Of a stretch of 13,373 nucleotides of DNA, positions 5,397 through 12,663 are shown in pieces. The notes beneath the pieces were generated by a model. That model was not told where the DNA came from and made no database searches. It saw nothing but the letters and a program-made list of their open reading frames with translations. This DNA is from Flavobacterium sp. (GTDB lineage: Bacteria; Bacteroidota; Bacteroidia; Flavobacteriales; Flavobacteriaceae), in contig JANJWE010000016.1 of the NCBI GenBank assembly GCA_024709705.1, positions 1-13,373 on the forward strand, given 5' to 3'. A program made the position numbers and the translations under genes. Numbering within the stretch: position 1 is the stretch's first letter; the number at the start of each line of letters is the position of its first letter.

Positions 5397-6328
5397 TGAA
5401 TACAACAAACGAAGAAATTCTGGATAAAATAGAAGAAAAATTCAACGCAATTAATCAAAAAACAGCCACGCATCTGGAAGGACTTCTTTGGTCTAAACCC
5501 ATTACTTATTGGGATTACATTCAAACAGACGCACTGCTTAGTTTGCAAATTCAACGCACTACACTACCCGACGAAATGGTTTTTATCATGTATCATCAGG
5601 TAAATGAATTGCTGTTTAAAATGATTTTATGGGAAATCGAGCAAGTATGTCATACCGAAAACCCAACATCCCCATTTTTTACAGAAAAACTCATGCGAAT
5701 TAGTCGCTATTTTGATATGTTAACCACTTCTTTTACGATCATGAAAGACGGAATGGAAGTTGAACAATACATGAAGTTTAGAAATACTTTAACGCCTGCA
5801 AGTGGTTTTCAGAGTGCTCAATACCGATTGATTGAATTTGCTTCAACCGATTTGATAAACTTAATTGATTACCGCTTTAGAGCAACCATAGATCGCAATA
5901 CACCTTATGAACATGCTTTTGAACATTTGTATTGGCAAGCTGCTGGGAAAGATTATGAAACCGGTTCAAAATCGTATCTAATTTTAGAGTTTGAACGCAA
6001 GTACAAAAAGGAATTTTTAGCCTTTATGGAAACGTATAATACAATAAATTTGTGGCGAAAATTCAAACAACTACCACTTGAAGATCAAGAAAATACAGAG
6101 CTGGTTCAAGCGATGCGTCATTACGATTATACGGTAAACATAACATGGGTTATGGGTCATTTTAAAGCAGCTCAAAAATATATTGAAAGCGGTCAAGGCA
6201 GTGGAGAAGCAACCGGAGGCAGTGATTGGAAAAAATACATGCTCCCCAAATACCAAAGGCGTATATTTTTCCCCGAGTTGTGGACAGAACAAGAGTTAGC
6301 CTCATGGGGTGAAAAAGAAAGTGTTTAA
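5396..6328 (+). CDS. kynA: Tryptophan 2,3-dioxygenase
   Basis: This is a cytoplasmic haem enzyme that oxidises L-tryptophan to N-formylkynurenine, the first step of the kynurenine route. The 310-residue protein shows the whole family set. His67 in YHQVNELLFKMILWE matches the active-site His55 of the Xanthomonas enzyme. FRNTLTPASGFQSAQYR carries substrate-binding Arg129. WVMGHFKAAQKYI has proximal haem ligand His255. The C-terminal GEATGGSDWKKYMLPKYQRR loop closes over the substrate. The N-terminus is somewhat extended compared with the shortest bacterial forms. The start codon overlaps the DUF3108 stop by one base, and the end overlaps the next gene by 20 bases. No other kynurenine-pathway gene is in the window. 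Its place among envelope and sugar genes suggests conserved neighbourhood rather than a pathway operon. Confidence 0.96.
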   Translation: MNTTNEEILDKIEEKFNAINQKTATHLEGLLWSKPITYWDYIQTDALLSLQIQRTTLPDEMVFIMYHQVNELLFKMILWEIEQVCHTENPTSPFFTEKLMRISRYFDMLTTSFTIMKDGMEVEQYMKFRNTLTPASGFQSAQYRLIEFASTDLINLIDYRFRATIDRNTPYEHAFEHLYWQAAGKDYETGSKSYLILEFERKYKKEFLAFMETYNTINLWRKFKQLPLEDQENTELVQAMRHYDYTVNITWVMGHFKAAQKYIESGQGSGEATGGSDWKKYMLPKYQRRIFFPELWTEQELASWGEKESV

Positions 6329-7613
6329 TGATTTAAGAATACCACCGTTGAGATATCTATTTATAGCCCAATTAGTACTATTCAGTTTTATTTCTTGTTC
6401 AGATAAGAAAGAAGAAAAATTACCCCAAAGTCAAGTAATAGAGGAACCCATTGTGGTTGAATTTGGTTTTACTTTAAACGATTTTAAGGTAGAACGTGAT
6501 ACCATCCAATCGGGAGCTACTTTTGGAAAACTTCTGGAAGAACATTATACCGGTGTTCACAAATCCCATGATATAACCGAAAAAATAAAAGATTCATTTA
6601 ATCTCAAAAGCATTAGAGCGGGTAGACCTTTTACCTTGTTAAAGTCGAAGAAATACCCACACGAATTGCAGGTTTTTGTTTATGAGGCTGATAATATTAA
6701 TTATTATGTGGTAGATTTACGAGATTCGGTTGTGGCTTATAAAAAGCAAAAACCCATAACCATAAAACGAAGAACCATAGCCTCAGAAATAAACGGTTCT
6801 TTATCCGAAACACTTGCTCAAGCTAAAGTAGATCCCTCTTTAGCTCACAATTTGGCTGAGATTTTTGCCTATTCAATTGACTTCTTTAAAATTCAAAAAG
6901 GTGATAAATTTGCAGTAACTTTTTATGAAAAGTATATAAATGATTCAATTTATGCCGGAGTAGAAAAGATGGAAGCCTCTTTTTTTGAACATAAAAAGAA
7001 AACTTTTTATGCATTTCCCTTCAAAATGGATACTTTGTCTAAGAAAACAGATTATTATGACGAAGAAGGGAAAGGCTTAAAAACCATGTTTTTGAAAGCT
7101 CCATTAGACTATTTTCGCATATCATCTAAGTTTTCACCCAGACGATTCCATCCCGTTCAAATGACCTGGAAAGCTCACAAAGGAACTGATTATGCGGCCG
7201 CACATGGAACACCTATCAAAACAACCGCTTCCGGTGTAGTTGAACGCACCGGTTTTACTGCTGGAAACGGGAATTATGTAAAAGTTAAGCACAACAGTAC
7301 CTATTCTACTCAGTATTTGCACATGTCTAAAATTTTAGTCAAACAAGGACAGCGTGTAGAACAAGGTCAAGTTATAGGTAAAGTAGGAAGTACCGGCTTG
7401 GCAACAGGCCCACACGTATGTTACCGTTTTTGGAAAAATGGGGTTCAAGTAGATCCTCTTTCTCAAAAGTTACCCAATACAGAGCCCATGAGTGAAAAGC
7501 ATCGCCCTAGATTTTTAGCTCAAATAGCTCCATTAAAAAAAGAATTAGACAGTATAGCAGCAATAACCTTTAAAGCGGATTTAACAAAGACTAATAATGG
7601 CACTAAAAAGTAA
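6309..7613 (+). CDS. M23 (LytM/MepM-like) peptidase-family lipoprotein with HxC in place of HxH
   Basis: This 434-residue envelope protein resembles E. coli MepM, a DD-endopeptidase that cuts peptidoglycan crosslinks. The start is GTG at 6309, inside kynA (GTG at 6321 is an alternative); no in-frame ATG occurs before the signal sequence. Residues 14-30 form a lipoprotein signal ending in the lipobox FISC, with Cys30 the probable lipidation site and SDKKEE after it. Residues about 52-150 fit a LysM/OapA-like N-terminal domain, and about 262-390 the M23 fold. Zn motif HKGTD gives His290 and Asp294, and YLHMS gives His338. The second motif reads GPHVCYRFW, so His369 is kept but the second, metal-binding His is Cys371 (codon 7419-7421). 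Cys may still bind zinc, or the protein may be a non-catalytic activator. It overlaps pgi by 17 bases. Confidence 0.9.
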   Translation: MKKKVFNDLRIPPLRYLFIAQLVLFSFISCSDKKEEKLPQSQVIEEPIVVEFGFTLNDFKVERDTIQSGATFGKLLEEHYTGVHKSHDITEKIKDSFNLKSIRAGRPFTLLKSKKYPHELQVFVYEADNINYYVVDLRDSVVAYKKQKPITIKRRTIASEINGSLSETLAQAKVDPSLAHNLAEIFAYSIDFFKIQKGDKFAVTFYEKYINDSIYAGVEKMEASFFEHKKKTFYAFPFKMDTLSKKTDYYDEEGKGLKTMFLKAPLDYFRISSKFSPRRFHPVQMTWKAHKGTDYAAAHGTPIKTTASGVVERTGFTAGNGNYVKVKHNSTYSTQYLHMSKILVKQGQRVEQGQVIGKVGSTGLATGPHVCYRFWKNGVQVDPLSQKLPNTEPMSEKHRPRFLAQIAPLKKELDSIAAITFKADLTKTNNGTKK

Positions 7614-9240
7614 CAATCCAACACAAACACAAGCTTGGGAAAAGTTAAGATTACATTTTGAATCAATTCAAGAGGTAACCATGCAAGAACTCTTTGAAAA
7701 AGACAGTAAAAGAGCACAAAATTTTCATGTTAAATGGAACGATTTTTTGGTAGATTATTCAAAAAACAGAATTACTCAAGAAACCAAAGATTTATTGCTA
7801 GAATTAGCTCATGAAGTCGATTTGAAAGATGCAATTTCAAAATATTTCAGTGGCGATTTAATTAATCAAACCGAAGGAAGAGCAGTACTACACACCGCAT
7901 TAAGAGCTCCATCCAATTTTGATATCAAAGTTGACGGACAGAATATTATGCCCGAAATTGTAGCTGTAAAAAATAAAATTAAAAATTTCTCAGACGAAAT
8001 TATTTCCGGACAACGTGTTGGTTTTACCGGAATGCCATTTACAGATATTGTGAATATTGGTATTGGGGGTTCGGATTTGGGTCCGGCGATGGTAGTTGAA
8101 GCTTTACAATTTTACAGTAACCACTTAAAAGTACATTTTGTATCAAATGTAGATGGAGATCACGTACAAGAGGTTTTGAAGAAAGTAAATCCCGAAACTA
8201 CATTGTTTGTAATTGTTTCCAAAACATTTACTACACAAGAAACCTTAACCAACGCCGAAACCATACGTGCTTGGTTTTTAAACTCAGCCACTCCGGATCA
8301 CGTAGCCAAACATTTTGTGGCAGTTTCTACCAATATTCAAAAAGTAACAACTTTCGGAATTGATTCTGAAAATATTTTCCCTATGTGGGATTGGGTTGGG
8401 GGCCGTTTTTCATTGTGGAGTGCTGTAGGGCTTTCTATAAGTTTAGCCGTTGGTTACCCACATTTTGAAAAATTGCTTATCGGGGCTCATGATATTGATG
8501 AGCATTTTAAAACAGCCCCTTTTGAAAAAAATATTCCGGTTTTATTAGCACTGTTAAGCATTTGGTACAACAATTTCTTTGAAGCCGAAAGCGAGGCTTT
8601 AATTCCGTACACGCAATATTTGCAAAAATTAGCTCCGTATTTACAACAAGGAATTATGGAAAGTAACGGAAAAAGCATTGATCGAAACGGTAATCCGGTA
8701 GGGTATCAAACCGGAACTTTAATTTGGGGTGAACCCGGAACCAATTCGCAACATGCTTTTTTTCAATTGATTCACCAAGGAACAAAACTAATTCCCACCG
8801 ATTTTATTGGATTTGTTCAACCGCTATACGGCGATAAAGACCACCACCAAAAGTTGATGTCTAATTTCTTTGCTCAAACCGAGGCCTTATTGAATGGGAA
8901 ATCACCTGAACAAGTATTAAATGAATTTGAAAAACAAGGGATATCTGGTGAAAAAGCCCAAAGTTTATTGCCGTTTAAAGTATTTTATGGAAATAAACCA
9001 ACCAACACTTTATTAATTCAGCAGCTTACACCAGAGACTTTAGGAGCTTTAATTGCTTTATATGAGCATAAAATTTTCGTTCAAGGAGTTATTTGGAATA
9101 TTTTTAGTTACGACCAATGGGGAGTAGAGTTGGGGAAACAACTGGCCAATTCTATATTAGACGAAATTCAATCCCGAAAAGTAAACCAACACGATAGCTC
9201 AACTAACTTTTTATTACAGTATTTTTTAGATAGAAGTTAA
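7597..9240 (+). CDS. pgi: Glucose-6-phosphate isomerase
   Basis: This cytoplasmic enzyme interconverts glucose 6-phosphate and fructose 6-phosphate in glycolysis and gluconeogenesis. It is full length at 547 residues (the E. coli enzyme has 549). Family signatures are intact: [11 protein letters not shown] near 155-165 binding the phosphate, [12 protein letters not shown] near 208-219, the [17 protein letters not shown] signature at 264-280, and catalytic Glu355 (MESNGKS), His386 ([15 protein letters not shown]) and Lys514 ([14 protein letters not shown]). The ATG at 7597 lies inside the M23 gene by 17 bases, so translation is probably coupled, and no separate promoter is visible. It is the last gene of the four-gene operon and is followed by a clear terminator. 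Linkage of a central-metabolism gene with cell-wall genes may reflect the shared need for fructose 6-phosphate in aminosugar synthesis, which is inference. Confidence 0.97.
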   Translation: MALKSNNPTQTQAWEKLRLHFESIQEVTMQELFEKDSKRAQNFHVKWNDFLVDYSKNRITQETKDLLLELAHEVDLKDAISKYFSGDLINQTEGRAVLHTALRAPSNFDIKVDGQNIMPEIVAVKNKIKNFSDEIISGQRVGFTGMPFTDIVNIGIGGSDLGPAMVVEALQFYSNHLKVHFVSNVDGDHVQEVLKKVNPETTLFVIVSKTFTTQETLTNAETIRAWFLNSATPDHVAKHFVAVSTNIQKVTTFGIDSENIFPMWDWVGGRFSLWSAVGLSISLAVGYPHFEKLLIGAHDIDEHFKTAPFEKNIPVLLALLSIWYNNFFEAESEALIPYTQYLQKLAPYLQQGIMESNGKSIDRNGNPVGYQTGTLIWGEPGTNSQHAFFQLIHQGTKLIPTDFIGFVQPLYGDKDHHQKLMSNFFAQTEALLNGKSPEQVLNEFEKQGISGEKAQSLLPFKVFYGNKPTNTLLIQQLTPETLGALIALYEHKIFVQGVIWNIFSYDQWGVELGKQLANSILDEIQSRKVNQHDSSTNFLLQYFLDRS

Positions 9241-9262
9241 ACAGAAAACCAAATCAATTCAA

Positions 9263-9311
9263 AAAAAGAGACACGTCCTGATAGCGAGACGAGGTCTCTT
9301 TTTCTTTTTTT
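9263..9311 (+). terminator. Intrinsic terminator after pgi
   Basis: AAAAAGAGAC (9263-9272) pairs perfectly with GTCTCTTTTT (9294-9303), with an inner CGTC/GACG stem (9274-9277, 9287-9290 region), followed by C and seven T. Confidence 0.88.
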
Positions 9312-9314
9312 GAC

Positions 9315-9322
9315 TATATTTG
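9315..9322 (+). promoter_or_regulatory. -7 promoter box of the small membrane protein gene
   Basis: TATATTTG matches TANNTTTG exactly, 20 bases before the ATG at 9343, and directly follows the pgi terminator. No clear -33 TTG is seen because that position falls in the terminator. Confidence 0.6.
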
Positions 9323-9342
9323 TTATTCAAATAAATTAAATC

Positions 9343-9774
9343 ATGTACGAATTACTACAAAAATTGCACTCTTGGTGGGCTTATTTAGCTCTTATAATTT
9401 TAGTTTTGGCAGTTGTAAATGCCTTGATGGGTTATGTTTCAAAGCGAAATTTTGAATCCAAAGATTTACGAATTTCTCTTTTTGCTTTTATTTTTTCCCA
9501 CATTCAACTTTTATTTGGTTTGGCTGTATTTTTTGTTTCCCAAAAAGGATTTAAAGCCTTTGGCGTTGAAGGAGCCATGAAAAACCCTGAATTGCGTTTG
9601 ACTATGCTGGAACACCCTTTAATCAACATTATTGCAATTGCTTTAATTACAATAGGATGGTCTAAACACAAGAAGGCCTTACCCGAGTTAAAGTTTAGAA
9701 AAATTTTATTTTTCTATTCTATCGGCTTAATTCTTATACTCAGTAGAATTCCTTGGAGTTCTTGGTTGGGATAA
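9343..9774 (+). CDS. Small four-helix integral membrane protein, function unknown
   Basis: The 143-residue protein has four predicted membrane segments at about 12-31, 44-65, 92-107 and 120-137. His residues lie near segment ends or within them (His9 in LHSWW, His53 in FSHIQLLFGL, His91 in LEHPLIN, His109 in SKHKK). The pattern of a small bundle with several conserved-looking histidines recalls cytochrome b561-like or other haem-binding membrane proteins, but I cannot show haem binding from sequence alone. Relatives in Flavobacteria are mostly labelled hypothetical, and from memory some carry an erroneous ribosomal-protein name. It is a single-gene unit with its own -7 box and a terminator directly after the stop. 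No neighbour suggests a role. Confidence 0.8.
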   Translation: MYELLQKLHSWWAYLALIILVLAVVNALMGYVSKRNFESKDLRISLFAFIFSHIQLLFGLAVFFVSQKGFKAFGVEGAMKNPELRLTMLEHPLINIIAIALITIGWSKHKKALPELKFRKILFFYSIGLILILSRIPWSSWLG

Positions 9775-9780
9775 ATTTGT

Positions 9781-9813
9781 AAAAAAGACCACGAAATGCC
9801 GTGGTTTTTTTTT
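9781..9813 (+). terminator. Intrinsic terminator after the membrane protein gene
   Basis: ACCACG (9788-9793) pairs with CGTGGT (9800-9805) around loop AAATGC. It is flanked by an A-run on the left and nine T in total on the right, so it may also act on the other strand. Confidence 0.88.
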
Positions 9814-9816
9814 CGG

Positions 9817-9827
9817 TATAACTTTTG
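9817..9827 (+). promoter_or_regulatory. Possible promoter of the RlpA-like gene
   Basis: TATAACTTTTG contains an imperfect TANNTTTG (AACTTTTG, one mismatch) 31 bases before the start codon at 9859 and immediately after a terminator, where a promoter is required. Confidence 0.4.
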
Positions 9828-9858
9828 TATTTATGAAACGAACCTTAAAATTGAGATT

Positions 9859-10353
9859 ATGAAATGTATTTCTAAAGCCCTTTTTCCGGGTGTTCTTATC
9901 TTGTTTTTTTGTGGGAGTTTCTCTTTTATGCCCCAACAATTTGAAACCAAAGCTTCTTTTGATGGAGCGTCAAAAGCTTTGGGTTTTGCACAGACTCTTC
10001 AAAATGACAGCGTTCAAATAGAAGGAAAATATATTTTTAAACTATACAAAAAAGGAGCACATGCTTCTTACTATGCCGATAAATTTACGGGCAGAAAAAC
10101 CGCTAGCGGTGCTATTTTTGATAACAAAAAATTTACAGCGGCTCACAAAAAGTTGCCTTTTGGAACCAAGGTTAGAGTAACCAATGAAGCCAATGGAAAA
10201 TCTACGATGGTAACCGTAAACGATAGAGGACCCTTTACCAAAGGCAGAGAAATAGACTTGTCTAAAGCGGCTTTTCGCGATATAGCCAGGCACCACGGTT
10301 ACGGTTCAATGAAAGTGACTATTGAGATTGTTGAAGAAATAAAACAACCTTAA
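9859..10353 (+). CDS. RlpA-like double-psi beta-barrel protein, exported
   Basis: The start at 9859 gives 164 residues with a signal peptide (MKCISKALFPGVLILFFCGSFSF). An earlier in-frame ATG at 9796 lies inside the terminator of the previous gene and is rejected. Cys18 is within the hydrophobic core and not a convincing lipobox. Residues about 66-158 form the RlpA-like domain: GAHASYYADKFTGRKTASGA, TAAHKKLPFGTKVRVTN and NDRGPFTKGREIDLS. RlpA of Pseudomonas is a septal lytic transglycosylase acting on denuded glycan. By alignment from memory its key residues are Glu120, His131 and Asp157. Here His96 and Asp122 are kept, but the Glu position is Ala85 in TASGA. There is no SPOR domain, so septal glycan targeting as in full RlpA is not supported. 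It may be a shortened wall-binding or weakly active enzyme. Confidence 0.88.
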   Translation: MKCISKALFPGVLILFFCGSFSFMPQQFETKASFDGASKALGFAQTLQNDSVQIEGKYIFKLYKKGAHASYYADKFTGRKTASGAIFDNKKFTAAHKKLPFGTKVRVTNEANGKSTMVTVNDRGPFTKGREIDLSKAAFRDIARHHGYGSMKVTIEIVEEIKQP

Positions 10354-10393
10354 TTCCAAAACAGATTTCATTAAAGTTAATGAGCTTGTTGGT

Positions 10394-10870
10394 TTATTTT
10401 TCCATCCAGTTTTTATAAGGGTTATTGCTTAAATACGCATTGTAATAACGCTCGTCTTGGGTAACTTCTGCTCCCAACCATGAGGGTTTTTCAAATGCTT
10501 CGGTTTCCGAGTTTAATTCAATTTCGGCTATAATCAAGCCTTCATTTTCCCCAAAAAAAACATCTACTTCAAAAAGGTGTTTTCCAACTTTTATATCATA
10601 TCTTACTTTTTCTATGATACTTTGCTCGCAAAGCGGAAGTAACATTTCAACTTCTGAAGTTTCAATTTCTTTTTCCCATTCGAGTCTGCTCATTCCAGAG
10701 CTGTTTCCTTTGCCCTTTACCGTTAGGTATCCTTTATTTCCTTTAATTCGAATTCTTACAGTACGTTCTGGATCAGATGATAAATAGCCTTGTACAATTC
10801 GGTTTTTACCCATAGCTTCTTTTTGGAAAGCATTTGAAAGGACTAAAAATTTTCGTTCTATTTCTATCAT
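10394..10870 (-). CDS. CYTH domain protein (triphosphate tunnel family)
   Basis: The 158-residue protein opens MIEIERKFLV, giving the diagnostic ExExK motif (Glu3, Glu5, Lys7). Further basic and acidic residues of the eight-strand tunnel follow in order: Arg39 and Arg41 (TVRIRIKG), Lys52 (TVKGK), Glu64 and Glu66 (LEWEKE), Lys88 and Arg90 (EKVRYD), Asp103 (EVDVF) and Glu116/Glu118 (IAEIEL). The family hydrolyses inorganic triphosphate or related compounds with Mg2+ or Mn2+; a few members are class IV adenylate cyclases or thiamine triphosphatases. Residues alone favour a stand-alone cytoplasmic triphosphatase, but the substrate is not fixed. It is divergent from dinB across 42 bp and convergent with the RlpA-like gene across 40 bp with no clear terminator. 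Confidence 0.9.
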   Translation of the reverse strand: MIEIERKFLVLSNAFQKEAMGKNRIVQGYLSSDPERTVRIRIKGNKGYLTVKGKGNSSGMSRLEWEKEIETSEVEMLLPLCEQSIIEKVRYDIKVGKHLFEVDVFFGENEGLIIAEIELNSETEAFEKPSWLGAEVTQDERYYNAYLSNNPYKNWMEK

Positions 10871-10881
10871 TTTCGTTTTAA

Positions 10882-10908
10882 ATCTTACCGAAAGATACTA
10901 TAAATTTG
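10882..10908. promoter_or_regulatory. Compact divergent promoter region between the CYTH gene and dinB
   Basis: On the plus strand TAAATTTG (10901-10908) matches TANNTTTG and points to dinB. On the minus strand 10890-10897 reads TATCTTTC, one base from consensus, pointing to the CYTH gene. An inverted repeat, ATCTT (10882-10886) and AAGAT (10892-10896) with a 5-base gap, overlaps the minus-strand box and could be an operator. Control of both genes by one regulator is inference. Confidence 0.45.
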
Positions 10909-10912
10909 TGAG

Positions 10913-11995
10913 ATGGATAGCGTTGTTCCTTACCGAAAAATTATTCATATAGACATGGATGCATTTTATGCATCTGTTGAGCAATTGGATTTTCCGGAGC
11001 TCAAAGGAAAACCCTTGGCTGTGGGCGGTAGTGAAGTGCGAGGTGTGATTTCGGCAGCCAGTTATGAAGCCCGTAAATTTGGTGTTCGAAGTGCTATGAG
11101 TGGTATTTTGGCCAAAAAATTGTGCCCGGAGTTGGTATTTGTTAAACCTAGATTTGAACGCTACACTGAAATCTCACGAAAAATCAGAAAAATTTTTCAG
11201 GAGTATACCGATTTGGTTGAACCACTTTCTTTAGACGAAGCCTATTTGGACGTAACTCAAAATAAAAAGGGAAATCCAAGTGCATCGCTTTTGGCACAAG
11301 AAATAAGGAAAAGAATTTTTGATGAAACCGGATTAACGGCATCGGCGGGTATTTCTATTAATAAATTTGTTGCTAAAGTGGCCTCTGATTACCATAAACC
11401 CAACGGGCAAAAAACAGTGAATCCGGATGAGGTGGTTGCGTTTTTAGAAGCTTTAGATATTCGAAAGTTTTATGGTATAGGAAAAGTCACTGCAGAACGG
11501 ATGTACCAGTTTGGAATTTATACCGGCAAAGATTTAAAAGGAAAGAGTTTGGAGTTCTTGGAGGAAAACTTCGGAAAAAGCGGGAAACACTATTTCTACA
11601 TAGTTCGCGGAATACACAATAGTCCTGTTAAACCTAATAGAATTTCAAAATCTGTGGGTGCCGAACGCACTTTTAGTGAAAATTTATCTTCTGAAGTATT
11701 TATGGAAGATCGATTAGCATCTATAGCGAAAGAACTCGATAGAAGACTTCAAAAACATAAAATTGCCGGTAAAACAGTTACACTGAAGATAAAATATTCC
11801 GATTTTACTTTACAAACTAGAAGTAAAACGCTCCCGTACTTTGTGGCTGATAAATCTATTTTATTAGAAACCGCTAAAGAATTACTGTATCAGGAAAAAC
11901 TTAAAGACTCAGTTCGTTTGTTGGGAATTTCTTTAAGTAATTTAAATTCAGAGACCAAAAAAACAGTTGTAGTTCAACTTAAATTTGATTTTTGA
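10913..11995 (+). CDS. dinB: DNA polymerase IV (Y-family translesion polymerase)
   Basis: At 360 residues this is a full-length DinB, which copies past damaged template bases with low fidelity. Palm residues are Asp14 (IHIDMDAFYASVE) and Asp108-Glu109 (SLDEAYLD) for two-metal catalysis, with Tyr19 in the steric-gate position that excludes ribonucleotides. AGISINKFVAKVASDYHKPNGQ, the helix-hairpin-helix segment (FYGIGKVTAERMYQFG) and the little-finger domain follow. The last residues, VVVQLKFDF, form a C-terminal beta-clamp binding motif (QLxxDF-like). The ATG at 10913 is the only sensible start, because the next Met (residue 15) would remove Asp14. That start is only 5 bases beyond the -7 box, so the message is probably leaderless or nearly so. 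No recognised SOS box can be named, since Bacteroidota LexA sites vary. Confidence 0.96.
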   Translation: MDSVVPYRKIIHIDMDAFYASVEQLDFPELKGKPLAVGGSEVRGVISAASYEARKFGVRSAMSGILAKKLCPELVFVKPRFERYTEISRKIRKIFQEYTDLVEPLSLDEAYLDVTQNKKGNPSASLLAQEIRKRIFDETGLTASAGISINKFVAKVASDYHKPNGQKTVNPDEVVAFLEALDIRKFYGIGKVTAERMYQFGIYTGKDLKGKSLEFLEENFGKSGKHYFYIVRGIHNSPVKPNRISKSVGAERTFSENLSSEVFMEDRLASIAKELDRRLQKHKIAGKTVTLKIKYSDFTLQTRSKTLPYFVADKSILLETAKELLYQEKLKDSVRLLGISLSNLNSETKKTVVVQLKFDF

Positions 11996-12073
11996 CGATT
12001 CTTTTTTTGTGTAAAAGTTGCTTCAACAAAAGTTAAACCTTTAAAAGATTAGTCTATATTTCAAATTAAACTA

Positions 12074-12081
12074 TAATTTTG
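12074..12081 (+). promoter_or_regulatory. -7 promoter box of the PAS protein gene
   Basis: TAATTTTG matches TANNTTTG, 11 bases before the ATG at 12092, giving a leader of only a few bases if that ATG is used. A downstream in-frame ATG at 12167 would give a longer leader. No -33 element is evident. Confidence 0.45.
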
Positions 12082-12091
12082 ACCACTTAAA

Positions 12092-12616
12092 ATGTACCAA
12101 ATGCTTGAATTTAAACACTATGACACTTGTTTGAACGCGAATTTTTCTAAATCCAAGTTCAAAACGATGCCTTTAGTAAACTGGGATTTTTATTCTGATT
12201 TTTTGAGTCAGTTTAATAAAGTCCTTTCAGATGAAAATCAATTAGCTCAGTTGTCAGCTTTTTGGGGTTGGGAATTGAATTCTGATGTGCACACTAAATT
12301 AACCACAGATACGGTTGTGGTAGTTACTTGTCCAAAATTGAAAATTGTATTTGCTTCGCAAAATATAGAACGAATGAATGGCTATCGTCCGGAGGAAGTG
12401 TTGGGGAAATCTCCTAAGATTTTTCAGGGAGAAGCCACTTGTACTACTACTTCTCACGAAATCAGTCAAGCGATACAATTACAACAACCTTTTGATAAGG
12501 TAATTACCAATTATTGCAAAGACGGTTCCTTATACCGTTGTCACATTAAAGGTTTTCCTGTTTTTAACAAGTGGGGTGAACTTACCAATTTTATAGCTTT
12601 TGAGAAAGCCGCATAA
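12092..12616 (+). CDS. Single PAS-domain protein, LOV-like without the photoactive cysteine
   Basis: The 174-residue protein has an unassigned N-terminal part (1-72, with a helical stretch around DFLSQFNKVLSDENQLAQL) and one PAS domain at about 73-173. The domain follows the LOV pattern closely: IVFASQNIERMNGYRPEEVLGKSPKIFQGE, then VITNYCKDGSLYRCHIKGFPVFNKWGELTNFIAFEK. In LOV photoreceptors the first segment reads GxNCRFLQ; here the flavin-reactive Cys is Pro108. Asn140 is kept, but the second flavin-contacting Asn is Cys150, and the terminal Gln is Glu171. A blue-light adduct is therefore unlikely; another ligand or a purely protein-protein role is possible. There is no output domain, so it may act on a partner protein. 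The ATGs at 12101 and 12167 are other possible starts. Confidence 0.82.
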   Translation: MYQMLEFKHYDTCLNANFSKSKFKTMPLVNWDFYSDFLSQFNKVLSDENQLAQLSAFWGWELNSDVHTKLTTDTVVVVTCPKLKIVFASQNIERMNGYRPEEVLGKSPKIFQGEATCTTTSHEISQAIQLQQPFDKVITNYCKDGSLYRCHIKGFPVFNKWGELTNFIAFEKAA

Positions 12617-12648
12617 AAAAAGGAGTTCGTTTTACGAACTCCTTTTTT
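12615..12648. terminator. Bidirectional terminator shared by the PAS and YccA genes
   Basis: GGAGTTCGT (12622-12630) and ACGAACTCC (12634-12642) form a perfect 9-bp stem around a TTT loop, flanked by an A-run on the left and a T-run on the right. It can therefore serve both convergent genes. The symmetry begins at the PAS stop codon. Confidence 0.92.
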
Positions 12649-12663
12649 GCAGTAAAAGACTTA

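Noticed and set aside
9796..9858. In-frame ATG extending the RlpA-like protein by 21 residues
   Set aside because: It lies inside the terminator hairpin of the preceding gene and before the promoter-like box; the residues would also mask the signal peptide that starts at 9859.
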